Assembly: GCA_003564775.1 (NCBI GenBank)
Contig: PXEI01000272.1
Location: 1 to 10,046 of the forward strand
DNA: 10,046 nt
Source: Spirochaetaceae bacterium
GTDB taxonomy: Bacteria; Spirochaetota; Spirochaetia; DSM-27196; SLAA01
Direction: 5' to 3'
Made by a program: the position numbers and the translations under genes. The notes beneath the pieces are model-generated. The model was not told the origin of the DNA, did no database searches, and worked only from the letters and a program-made list of their open reading frames with translations. This document shows, in pieces, positions 1 through 6,299 of the stretch. The first letter of the stretch is position 1. Every line of letters starts with the position of its first letter.

Positions 1-555
1 CACCCGCAACCGGGGCTCCGGATACAGGAAGCGGCCATCTGAGAGAAAGTGTTCAAGAACCGGATCGGTCTCGCCACCATCTATCCCGAAAAGAGGAACC
101 CGAAAGGCCAGGGTTGGTGAGAAGGCGGGGGTGACTTTCCAAGCCTCACCAAGCTGGAACTCCCACCCAAAGGGGAAACTCAGTATGAGGCCGAGGGTAC
201 CAGCAATATCGCCAGCGGCAGTGCCGGTCTCTATCTGGGTTGGTACAACTTTTACCGGATCGTCGCCATAACGTTCCATATCTGGCGCAAGGTATTCCTG
301 GTAATAGAAATCCAGCCCTGGGCTAAACACCAGGTTTTCGTTTATGCGGAAACGTGCAGATATCCCTGGGCTAAAGCGTAGTGGGCTTACATCGCTGCCT
401 TGTACCGTCTCTCCGGACGTGGTTTCCTGAAAGGCATTCCCAATCCACAGAACGGCACCACGCAGTTCAAACGCTTCCAGAGAAAAAGCGGACAGCGATT
501 GCGGAACGAGAAGTGTGAGCCAGAAGGCAAGGTATACTGCGGTTCGTCGTTGCAC
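1..555 (-). CDS. Exported beta-rich protein of unknown family, possibly an outer-membrane barrel (3' end beyond window)
   Basis: The minus frame is open without a stop from 555 to the window edge (185 codons visible), so the C-terminus is missing. The start is a GTG at 555-553, preceded by GGGAG five bases upstream and by an extended -10 element at 580-572. The N-terminus (MQRRTAVYLAFWLTLL, then VPQSLSA) is a typical Sec signal peptide, probably cut near residue 23. The mature part alternates polar and hydrophobic residues and is rich in aromatic and Gly residues. Two short FSPG segments (in LRFSPGIS and LVFSPGLD) suggest repeated beta strands, as in outer-membrane barrels. I do not recognise the family; a periplasmic beta protein is the alternative. 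It follows proS on the same strand after 97 bp, but seems to have its own promoter. Being a real gene is well supported; the barrel idea is inference. Confidence 0.82.
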   Translation of the reverse strand, partial: MQRRTAVYLAFWLTLLVPQSLSAFSLEAFELRGAVLWIGNAFQETTSGETVQGSDVSPLRFSPGISARFRINENLVFSPGLDFYYQEYLAPDMERYGDDPVKVVPTQIETGTAAGDIAGTLGLILSFPFGWEFQLGEAWKVTPAFSPTLAFRVPLFGIDGGETDPVLEHFLSDGRFLYPEPRLRV

Positions 556-571
556 GATGTCTCCCGCGTGT

Positions 572-580
572 AATATACCA
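572..580 (-). promoter_or_regulatory. Extended -10 promoter element of the exported protein gene
   Basis: Read on the minus strand this is TGG-TATATT, an extended -10 (TGn plus a five-of-six -10 hexamer). It ends 16 bases before the GTG start, which would put the transcript start next to the GGGAG ribosome-binding site and give a leader of roughly 10 nt. I see no good -35 at the usual distance; an extended -10 can work without one. Confidence 0.5.
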
Positions 581-638
581 CGCACCCGGCATAGCGTCCT
601 ACTTTCACGCTGCAACAAGACAATCGGCAGCAACAAGA

Positions 639-650
639 CCTGATATCAGG
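639..650. repeat. Perfect 12-bp palindrome just after proS
   Basis: CCTGATATCAGG is its own reverse complement. It lies three bases beyond the proS stop codon (653-655) and about 60 bp upstream of the next gene's -10. With no loop and no following T tract it is a poor intrinsic terminator; a protein-binding site is an equal possibility. It could also be chance. Confidence 0.35.
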
Positions 651-652
651 GG

Positions 653-2086
653 CTAATATGACTTGGCAAACACTGCCATGTGCTGTGCCGGTTTTCCGCT
701 GATTGCGCAAAGTCGCCCTTGCGCTGCCTCTTCATTACCTTCCGGCAGAACACGGATCGTTGCTTTGGTCTCGGCCTTTACCTTAGCCTCGGTCTCTGGG
801 TCGCCATCCCACGGAACAATGGCAAAGCCACCGTCGTTTGCAAAGAACTCAACGAGCTCGCTGTAGGATGCGACTTCCTTGGTGTTCTCTTCCCGGAAGG
901 CCTTGGCGCGTGCAAAGAGGCTCTGCTGAATCTCGACGGTCAATGTTCGAATGAGTTCGGCGGCATCGGCTCGGTCTGTAAGCAGTTTTTCGCCGGTGTC
1001 GCGGCGCACCACCATGACCTTGCCGTTCTCCATATCACGAGGGCCTATCTCAACTCGTACCGGAACACCGCGCATCTCCCACTCGGCGAACTTCCATCCG
1101 GGTGAGTTGTTCTCGTCCTCATCAATGAGGCAGCGGAACTCACCGCGAATCTCGTCATAAAAGGCGCGTGCGTACTCAAGAACCGCATCCTTGGTCTCGT
1201 TCTTGAAGATGGGAACAACTACGACCTGGGTTGGAGCGAGTTTAGGGGGCAGGACAAGCCCGCGGTCATCGGAGTGAGTCATGATCAGGGCGCCTACCAG
1301 GCGTGTCGAGACTCCCCAGGACGATGCCCACACATGCTCAAGTTCGCCCGCCGCGGTCTGATAGGTAACGTCAAAGGCTTTGGCAAAGTTCTGACCCAGG
1401 AAGTGGCTGGTACCGGCCTGCAGCGCCTTGCGATCCTGCATCATGGCCTCTATGGCGTAGGTCTCTACGGCGCCCGCGAACTTCTCAGCCTCGCTTTTCT
1501 TGCCGGTAAGAACCGGCATCGCCATGAACTCCTCAGCAAAGGTCTTGTAGACCCCCAACATGCGCAAGGTTTCTTCACGAGCTTCCTCGGCGCTTGCGTG
1601 GGCGGTGTGACCTTCCTGCCAGAGAAACTCGGTTGTTCGTAAGAAAAGGCGAGTCCGTTTCTCCCAGCGCAGGACATTTGCCCATTGATTAATGAGCAGC
1701 GGCAAGTCCCGGTAGGACTGTATCCACTTCTTGTACATGCTCCAGATAATTGTCTCGGAGGTTGGCCGGATGACAAGCGGCTCTTCAAGCTTCTCACCCC
1801 CGCCATGGGTTACAACGGCCAGTTCAGGCGCAAAGCCTTCTACGTGCTCCGCCTCTTTATGGATAAAGCTCTCAGGAATGAGCAAGGGAAAGTAAGCGTT
1901 TTGATGTCCGGTTTCCTTGAACATGTCGTCCAAGGCGCGTTGCATTCGCTCCCACAGAGCGTATCCGCGTGGTCGAATGACCATGCAGCCCTTGACCGGG
2001 CTGTAGTCGGCTAGTTCGGCGCGCAGTACTATATCGATATACCAGTCAGAATAGTTTTCTTCACGAGGCGTAATTTTTTTGGCCAT
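653..2086 (-). CDS. proS: Prolyl-tRNA synthetase, short archaeal/eukaryotic type (ProS type 3)
   Basis: This cytoplasmic enzyme charges tRNA-Pro with proline using ATP. At 477 residues with no editing insertion it is the short archaeal/eukaryotic-like form, not the longer (about 570 residue) common bacterial form. Class II landmarks are in order: motif 1 around 43-71 (YALWERMQRAL to PLLIP), the TxE loop IRPTSETI at 107-114, motif 2 RTTEFLWQEGHTAH at 150-163, the substrate-binding stretch GTSHFLGQNF at 225-234, and motif 3 near 258-276 with its conserved Arg262. An anticodon-binding domain follows (about 285-385), then the C-terminal domain typical of this type, ending in the conserved terminal Tyr (FAKSY). 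That last domain normally binds zinc through four Cys. Here the positions read Asp427 (in PWDGDPET), Thr432, Cys460 and Ser463, so the site is lost. The ATG has GAGG four to five bases upstream and a strong promoter at 2144-2116. Confidence 0.97.
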   Translation of the reverse strand: MAKKITPREENYSDWYIDIVLRAELADYSPVKGCMVIRPRGYALWERMQRALDDMFKETGHQNAYFPLLIPESFIHKEAEHVEGFAPELAVVTHGGGEKLEEPLVIRPTSETIIWSMYKKWIQSYRDLPLLINQWANVLRWEKRTRLFLRTTEFLWQEGHTAHASAEEAREETLRMLGVYKTFAEEFMAMPVLTGKKSEAEKFAGAVETYAIEAMMQDRKALQAGTSHFLGQNFAKAFDVTYQTAAGELEHVWASSWGVSTRLVGALIMTHSDDRGLVLPPKLAPTQVVVVPIFKNETKDAVLEYARAFYDEIRGEFRCLIDEDENNSPGWKFAEWEMRGVPVRVEIGPRDMENGKVMVVRRDTGEKLLTDRADAAELIRTLTVEIQQSLFARAKAFREENTKEVASYSELVEFFANDGGFAIVPWDGDPETEAKVKAETKATIRVLPEGNEEAAQGRLCAISGKPAQHMAVFAKSY

Positions 2087-2115
2087 GAATCCTCACAGAT
2101 GTGCGTGTGGCGGTC

Positions 2116-2144
2116 ATTCTATGCGCTGACTCGGGCGCTGTCAA
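2116..2144 (-). promoter_or_regulatory. Sigma70-type promoter of proS
   Basis: On the minus strand TTGACA (2144-2139) is separated by exactly 17 bp from TAGAAT (2121-2116). That is a perfect -35 and a five-of-six -10. The predicted start near 2109 gives a leader of about 23 nt that contains the GAGG ribosome-binding site of proS. This shows proS can be transcribed separately from the gene upstream of it. Confidence 0.82.
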
Positions 2145-2218
2145 GTTTTGAGATTTTTCCGCCGCATGCCCCTCTTGTGTCAGAGTGCGGAAACACCTCT
2201 GTGCGTCGGCGGCCTGAA

Positions 2219-2249
2219 CCGACTCGGACCGACCAAAAGGCCGAGTCGG
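2219..2249. repeat. 9-bp inverted repeat (hairpin) between the DUF2259-like gene and proS
   Basis: CCGACTCGG at 2219-2227 and CCGAGTCGG at 2241-2249 are exact reverse complements with a 13-base loop. In RNA from the minus strand it would form a GC-rich hairpin about 62 nt past the stop codon of the upstream gene (2312) and before the proS promoter. The position suits transcription termination, but no T tract follows on either strand. Otherwise the 2087-2311 gap holds only the proS promoter. Confidence 0.5.
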
Positions 2250-2311
2250 ACTATGAGCGTCCTAAGCGGCCGTTATACCAAGAAGAGTTCTCAGGGGGGC
2301 TTTCTACAACC

Positions 2312-3019
2312 TCAACGAATTCTGACGGTTTCTACCATGTAGCTCACGGAGCGATCGGTGGCGTGGGGGTATTTCATCTCTACGACAAACACCAATGACG
2401 ACTCGTCAGGAGAGGCCAGAATCTGCGCTATGCGATAGCTCCCGACATGCTCTCGGTAGAACTCCGGTAGGCCGACAACGAATCTCTGGGTAGCGCTGCC
2501 GCCGGGTGTGATCTGAAGGTCAATGTGGAAGCGGGCCCGAAGCTCATCCCTTGAGCCGAGGCTTTCCTGATTCAGTCCTACCACAAAGCGAGTTCCGGTA
2601 TCAAAGTCACGGAACTCAAGACGTTCACGTGGTGGCTCATCACCGTTGAGGAGGATATAGAGCAGGCGCCCTTGTGAAAGATGATTAATGTTGTGATTGG
2701 CAATTAAGCCTTGATGCTCGCCAAGGAGACGCAAGAGAGCGCCATGTCCATCCTGGCCTGGGCCGGGCCGGACCGAGTACTCGGTTCGGTGCACGCCGCC
2801 GCTTACAAAACGGTTTCGCGGCACGTCTACAGTCACCAGCTCGGCATATGGACTGCCTGTGTCACCCGAAACTCCGTGCAGTCCAAACATAAATGTTCGA
2901 GAGTCCTCGGAAAACCCAAGGTTCACAAATGTAGCCACGTCGCGTGCGTATGCAGGCATAGCGGCCGCAAGAATGAGTCCAACCAGTACCGGCAGTATCA
3001 ACGCTTTTTTGGTGTGCAT
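2312..3019 (-). CDS. Predicted secreted protein, DUF2259-like
   Basis: This 235-residue protein has a textbook signal peptide: MHTKK, a hydrophobic core, then PAYA with likely cleavage after Ala25. The mature protein opens RDVATFVNLGFSEDSRTFMFG, which matches my recollection of DUF2259, a family of predicted secreted proteins of unknown function seen mainly in spirochaetes. The end (SPDESSLVFVVEMK, then YMVETVRIR) has the same beta-strand character and echoes the opening 'SEDSRTFMFG' pattern, so a repeated beta fold is possible. There are no Cys residues and no visible catalytic motif. The ATG is preceded by GGGAGG six bases upstream, a strong ribosome-binding site. It is divergent from the membrane protein at 3104 across 84 bp. 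No convincing minus-strand promoter could be read there. The role is unknown; periplasmic location is inferred. Family naming is from memory of the N-terminal pattern. Confidence 0.88.
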   Translation of the reverse strand: MHTKKALILPVLVGLILAAAMPAYARDVATFVNLGFSEDSRTFMFGLHGVSGDTGSPYAELVTVDVPRNRFVSGGVHRTEYSVRPGPGQDGHGALLRLLGEHQGLIANHNINHLSQGRLLYILLNGDEPPRERLEFRDFDTGTRFVVGLNQESLGSRDELRARFHIDLQITPGGSATQRFVVGLPEFYREHVGSYRIAQILASPDESSLVFVVEMKYPHATDRSVSYMVETVRIR

Positions 3020-3085
3020 CGAAAGCCTCCCAATTATGAGTATCGAACGAAAGGAAAAATCCTATAGTTTTTTCTTCAATTCGTC

Positions 3086-3094
3086 TGGTATACT
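3086..3094 (+). promoter_or_regulatory. Extended -10 promoter giving a near-leaderless transcript
   Basis: TGG-TATACT (TGn plus a -10 hexamer at 3089-3094) ends only nine bases before the ATG at 3104. A start the usual distance downstream would fall at about 3100-3103, leaving a leader of zero to a few bases. The -35 region at 17 bp is not recognisable. No Shine-Dalgarno precedes the ATG. Confidence 0.55.
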
Positions 3095-3103
3095 CAAGCC
3101 GAT

Positions 3104-3952
3104 ATGACGCTTGCTGCTCGAAACAACATTTTGCGCTTTGGTATTCTGGTGTCCATACTGCTTGTCGGTGTGTACATCGTCACACTTTATTACCTCTTTT
3201 TTCACATCGAGTCATTCGTTGAAGTCTTGAGAGCTGTTCTTTCAGACTCCGGCGCCCGATCGGGCCCAACAGGCCTTAGGGCTCATACCCCGGCACGCGT
3301 ATTCGCCACCTTGACCGTAATCGTCGGTTTAGTTGGAGTTTTTGCGGTGGTTATAGTGAAGTCGCTTTCACGCTATTTTCGCAAAACAACAGCCCCCGAG
3401 GTGTTCTTCTTCTTGCTGTGCGTGCTGTTGCTGGTGCCGGATATGCTCAAGCCTTTGCAGTTGGTTCTTGTAGACCTGTCGCTGCCACCAGCATACTCGG
3501 CGTTACTGACCCGAGCGCTCTACTTTTCCTTGAGCTTTGGGGTGCTTGCTTTGTTTGCAGCGAGCCTGTTCGTGGTTGGGATTGAGCAGCAGCGCGGCGG
3601 AATTGTTCTGGCTGTGGTCTTTGCACTTTCGATGGGAATTGCCTACGTACTTCCGGTGGATTCGCTGGAGCTTGGCTTGTCCATGTCACATCGAGTTGGG
3701 TCATTTGGCCTGTATCAACTGGTCTTGGCGGTCATTGCCGGACTCACCGTTCTGAACTTTGTGAATGCCTCTTTGGGCTCCGGGAGTCGCGACTATCTTG
3801 TTCTTGCTGGTTCGGCGGCTGCATTGCTCACGGGGAGACTTTGGGGCTTCTGGAGTACACAGGCTTGGGAGCTCACCGCGGCAGCTGCCTTGCTTGTGTT
3901 GGGTGCCGTAGTATTTGGAGTTCGATGTTACAACATGTATCTTTGGAAGTAG
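3104..3952 (+). CDS. Polytopic inner-membrane protein of unknown function
   Basis: I do not recognise this 282-residue protein. It shows about eight hydrophobic segments: roughly 12-33, 67-88, 99-124, 133-160, 166-184, 201-222, 229-247 and 257-277. A polar, Gly/Ser/Arg-rich loop of about 30 residues (35-66) follows the first segment. A basic patch (KSLSRYFRKT, 86-95) after the second segment suggests a cytoplasmic loop there. There is no signal peptide distinct from segment 1, no ABC, kinase or transporter signature, and no obvious catalytic residues. The chosen ATG has no Shine-Dalgarno but sits just behind an extended -10, so translation may be leaderless. It converges with the kinase-type gene at 3997-4647, only 44 bp away, with no clear terminator between. 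A sensory or lipid-associated membrane role cannot be told apart from sequence alone. Confidence 0.8.
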   Translation: MTLAARNNILRFGILVSILLVGVYIVTLYYLFFHIESFVEVLRAVLSDSGARSGPTGLRAHTPARVFATLTVIVGLVGVFAVVIVKSLSRYFRKTTAPEVFFFLLCVLLLVPDMLKPLQLVLVDLSLPPAYSALLTRALYFSLSFGVLALFAASLFVVGIEQQRGGIVLAVVFALSMGIAYVLPVDSLELGLSMSHRVGSFGLYQLVLAVIAGLTVLNFVNASLGSGSRDYLVLAGSAAALLTGRLWGFWSTQAWELTAAAALLVLGAVVFGVRCYNMYLWK

Positions 3953-3996
3953 ATTGGCAGGTGCGCGTAATACTACGTGAGCCGTGGCGCTATACG

Positions 3997-4647
3997 CTAT
4001 ACAAAGAGAAGAACCGCGACCGCACCTACTACCATCGGTAAAATAAGATTATCTGCATCCTTACTCGGAAGGAGCTCTACCGAAGCTGCAATTCCGGCAA
4101 GTAACAGTGATTCACGAGGTAGTCCCGTTACCGCGACTGTGCTCAAGAAAACTGCGGCGAGACAGGTTGCGCTACCCTCAAGCGTCTTTCCACCGGTAAA
4201 GGGAATCTCTAACGTGCCAAACAGCTTGCCAGCCAGGCTTGAAAGACCGTCACCAAAGGCCAGGGCATAGATTGCCACAGCTGCTGCCGGGTTCGGATAC
4301 AACATGAGGGCCATCATTGCTCCAAGCCCAAGCGTAATAGGCCCAAGCACGAACCTGCCTTGATCACGTCCACGCGCTGCCGCGGCCGTAATTTTGCCTA
4401 CAAAATAGACCTCGGTTCCACGTGCGCGGAGGAACTCTGAGTAGGTGTAAAACATAGTTCCTGCCGCGAGTAACGCAAGCGCAAAGTTTACCCCAACGAG
4501 TTGGGCAATCGCCGGAACTACGGCTATTGTCATGTGAATGCTTTTTCTCAGGAGTTCTTTCTGGAGTTCCTCGGTTCCGAGGAGTTCGCCAATTCCCGGT
4601 TTTCGTCTTACTGCTTGGAAATCACTGATGCTTGCTTTGTTGATCAT
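3997..4647 (-). CDS. Dolichol/phytol kinase-type membrane enzyme (COG0170, SEC59-like CTP-dependent kinase or CDP-transferase)
   Basis: This 216-residue polytopic protein belongs to the family of CTP-dependent prenol kinases (dolichol, phytol, farnesol kinases), often labelled phosphatidate cytidylyltransferase in bacteria. Family landmarks in order: RKSIHM (34-39) before the first membrane segment, YSEFLRARG (69-77), FGDGLSSLAGKLFG (131-144), GKTLEGS (153-159) and the closing block ELLPSKDADNLILP (191-204). The GDG..A..G and KTLEGS motifs are the conserved nucleotide-binding features. About six membrane segments are expected. The likely reaction is phosphorylation of a long-chain prenol with CTP; the actual substrate cannot be read. 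The start is ATG at 4647 with only a weak Shine-Dalgarno; starting lower would cut RKSIHM. It is driven by a perfect sigma70 promoter at 4812-4784 with a long leader, and is divergent from the GH3 gene. Confidence 0.9.
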   Translation of the reverse strand: MINKASISDFQAVRRKPGIGELLGTEELQKELLRKSIHMTIAVVPAIAQLVGVNFALALLAAGTMFYTYSEFLRARGTEVYFVGKITAAAARGRDQGRFVLGPITLGLGAMMALMLYPNPAAAVAIYALAFGDGLSSLAGKLFGTLEIPFTGGKTLEGSATCLAAVFLSTVAVTGLPRESLLLAGIAASVELLPSKDADNLILPMVVGAVAVLLFV

Positions 4648-4761
4648 AGTTGCTGCTCAACCCTTCTGCTCCGTAACAATTCATGTCCGGGCCTGACTGC
4701 CTTATTTGCCTACTATGTTGCAATAATCATGCCGACTTTTCGACCCGCTTGGTAGATTCAT

Positions 4762-4775
4762 ATAAATATATTTAT
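4762..4775. repeat. Perfect 14-bp AT-only palindrome at the kinase-type gene's transcription start
   Basis: ATAAATATATTTAT equals its own reverse complement. It begins about two bases downstream of the predicted transcript start (near 4777, minus strand), where an operator would block initiation. AT-only sequences form palindromes by chance more easily, so an operator is only one reading; easy melting DNA is another. Confidence 0.4.
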
Positions 4776-4783
4776 TATATGGA

Positions 4784-4812
4784 ATTATATCTATTGCAGC
4801 CCTGTCTGTCAA
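4784..4812 (-). promoter_or_regulatory. Perfect consensus sigma70 promoter of the kinase-type gene
   Basis: On the minus strand TTGACA (4812-4807) and TATAAT (4789-4784) are both exact consensus hexamers separated by exactly 17 bp. The predicted start near 4777 leaves a leader of about 130 nt before the ATG at 4647. The leader begins AT-rich and holds no structure or riboswitch I recognise. Confidence 0.85.
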
Positions 4813-4914
4813 TGCTGCGAATAGACCAGGTGTATGGTTTTGTGTACCCGAAAATTGCTAATTTACTAACGCGACTCTTCGACTCCGGACGTTTTCTCAT
4901 TGGACGCGGTGCAG

Positions 4915-4920
4915 TATACT
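4915..4920 (+). promoter_or_regulatory. -10 element of the GH3-carotenoid desaturase operon
   Basis: TATACT lies directly in front of the GH3 gene. It is the same hexamer as before the gene at 3104. A start seven to eight bases downstream falls at 4927-4928, on the second in-frame ATG. The best -35 at 17 bp is TTTTCT (4892-4897), which is weak. Confidence 0.5.
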
Positions 4921-4927
4921 GATGCCG

Positions 4928-6295
4928 ATGAAGTTGTCTACAACAACCCGTAGAGTGCGCCCTATTGGCTTATGCTGCCTCATTGTCGCCTGGGGACTGG
5001 CACTCAGCAGCTGTGCTGGATTAACCCGGTCCGTTCCCGAGACTGAGCAACCAGGTAGGGCTGACACCAGTGAGCCCGATCCTGAGGTGGCGGTTATCAT
5101 CCCCGACCTTCCTGAACCCGACCCTGAGGGGCAGCGAATAGAGTACCGCGAGCGCTTTGTTGACTCGGTCTTGATGGATATGGACCTGAGAACTAAGGTC
5201 GGCCAACTGTTCATGATCGGCATGCCCTATGATCCAAGCGCACGGCCACTGCACCATGTTGATGCGCGTCTGAGCCGCATTATAACCACAGTACAACCGG
5301 GCGGCTTTCTGGTATTTGCCCACAACCTTGCATCCCCCCGGCAAGCGGCGACCTTCATTGAGGAGCTTCAAAATCTTAGCTCCCAGCCTCTGGTCATTGG
5401 GATTGATCATGAAGGTGGAACGGTGAGCAGGTTTTCTGAAGGTGGGCGACTTGGCGCTACCGTGGTTCCACCCGCAGCCGATATCGGAGCAACAGGTGAT
5501 CCGAACTACGCCTACCTGGTAGGCGGGCTGCTGGGACGTGAGCTTCGCGAGGTTGGTATCAACATGAACATGGCTCCGGTTGCAGATGTATACACGAACC
5601 CGGCTAACTCAGTCATTGGTAACCGTGCATTTGGCTCGGATCCCGAACTGGTTGCGCGTATGACGGCCGAGATGGTGCGTGGACTTCAGCAAGAGCAGGT
5701 AAGCGCGGTGCTCAAACACTTCCCAGGACATGGTGACACCGTTGAGGACACCCATTACGAAGGGGCCGTGATTGCGCATGACCGGAAACGTCTTGATTCG
5801 GTTGAGTTTCTTCCCTTTCGCGCAGGCATTGCCGCTGGCGCCGACGCAGTCATGATTGCACACATTGGCGTGCCCAAGTTAACCGGCAGTACCACTCCAG
5901 CTACCTTCTCATACATTCTGGTTACCGAGATTCTTAGAGAAGAGTTGGGCTTCGATGGCGTGGTCATTACCGACTCACTTACCATGGGGGCCCTGCGCGG
6001 AAACTCCGAGGCCGAGATGGTGATCTCGGCAATTGAGGCTGGGGTCGATATCGCCTTGTTGCCGTCTGCACCTATATATGCTGCCGAAGCGCTTGTGAAT
6101 GCGGTACTGAGCGGTCGGATCAGCGAGCAGCGGATTGATGAGTCGGTGCGTCGGGTGCTGCGTCTTAAGTATGACCGGGGGCTCTATGGAACTTCATCCG
6201 GTCGTTACCGTACGAATGACTACGCTGACGCCTCGGTGCTGGGCTCGGCCGAGCATCAGCGCTTGGTAGAAGAAATCCTTCGCGCCCGGAGATAG
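4928..6295 (+). CDS. Lipoprotein GH3 beta-N-acetylhexosaminidase (NagZ-like)
   Basis: This is a glycoside hydrolase family 3 single-domain enzyme of the NagZ type, which removes terminal beta-linked N-acetylglucosamine, for instance from peptidoglycan fragments. Key motifs, counted from the upstream ATG at 4922, are IGIDHEGG (159-166), the family signature KHFPGHGDT (265-273) with its acid/base region DTHYE and His278, and TDSLTMGA (350-357), whose Asp351 is the expected nucleophile. Unlike the cytosolic NagZ of enterics it has a lipoprotein signal: basic N-terminus, hydrophobic core and lipobox LSSC with Cys31. An acidic, Pro-rich linker follows (about 38-75), so it should act tethered outside the cytoplasm. 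I prefer the ATG at 4928 over that at 4922, because the promoter's -10 ends at 4920 and the first ATG would lie before the transcript start. There is no Shine-Dalgarno, so leaderless translation is likely. The desaturase gene follows after 4 bp. The length is normal for a one-domain member. Confidence 0.93.
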   Translation: MKLSTTTRRVRPIGLCCLIVAWGLALSSCAGLTRSVPETEQPGRADTSEPDPEVAVIIPDLPEPDPEGQRIEYRERFVDSVLMDMDLRTKVGQLFMIGMPYDPSARPLHHVDARLSRIITTVQPGGFLVFAHNLASPRQAATFIEELQNLSSQPLVIGIDHEGGTVSRFSEGGRLGATVVPPAADIGATGDPNYAYLVGGLLGRELREVGINMNMAPVADVYTNPANSVIGNRAFGSDPELVARMTAEMVRGLQQEQVSAVLKHFPGHGDTVEDTHYEGAVIAHDRKRLDSVEFLPFRAGIAAGADAVMIAHIGVPKLTGSTTPATFSYILVTEILREELGFDGVVITDSLTMGALRGNSEAEMVISAIEAGVDIALLPSAPIYAAEALVNAVLSGRISEQRIDESVRRVLRLKYDRGLYGTSSGRYRTNDYADASVLGSAEHQRLVEEILRARR

Positions 6296-6299
6296 AACT

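Noticed and set aside
387..710. Minus-strand frame of 107 codons overlapping the exported protein and the proS end
   Set aside because: It runs out of frame with the open, signal-peptide-bearing frame that ends at 1, has a low-complexity Cys/Arg-rich composition, and overlaps the proS stop.
1274..2014. Plus-strand frames antisense to proS (1274-1642, 1685-2014)
   Set aside because: They lie opposite a fully conserved synthetase, have no ribosome-binding site and no family features; they are by-products of codon bias.
2099..2398. Plus-strand frame of 99 codons in the gap before proS
   Set aside because: It covers the proS promoter and the inverted repeat, then runs antisense into the DUF2259-like gene; no ribosome-binding site and no recognisable protein features.
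3953..3996. Terminator between the convergent genes at 3952 and 3997
   Set aside because: Only short, imperfect repeats (TATACGCTATA) and no stable stem or T run.
4624..4686. Possible 20-codon upstream frame on the minus strand overlapping the kinase-type gene start
   Set aside because: ATG about 40 nt before the real start, ending inside the gene out of frame, but without a ribosome-binding site; leader-peptide control is not supported.
4648..4777. Riboswitch in the long leader of the kinase-type gene
   Set aside because: No conserved core or stable nested stems that I could recognise; only the leader length is suggestive.
4900..4920. TTGGAC as a -35 for the GH3 promoter
   Set aside because: Only 9 bp separate it from TATACT, far too short for a sigma70 promoter.
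4683..4922. Plus-strand frame of 79 codons in the divergent 4648-4927 region
   Set aside because: It crosses the AT-rich promoter region of the kinase-type gene, has no ribosome-binding site and a composition unlike its neighbours.
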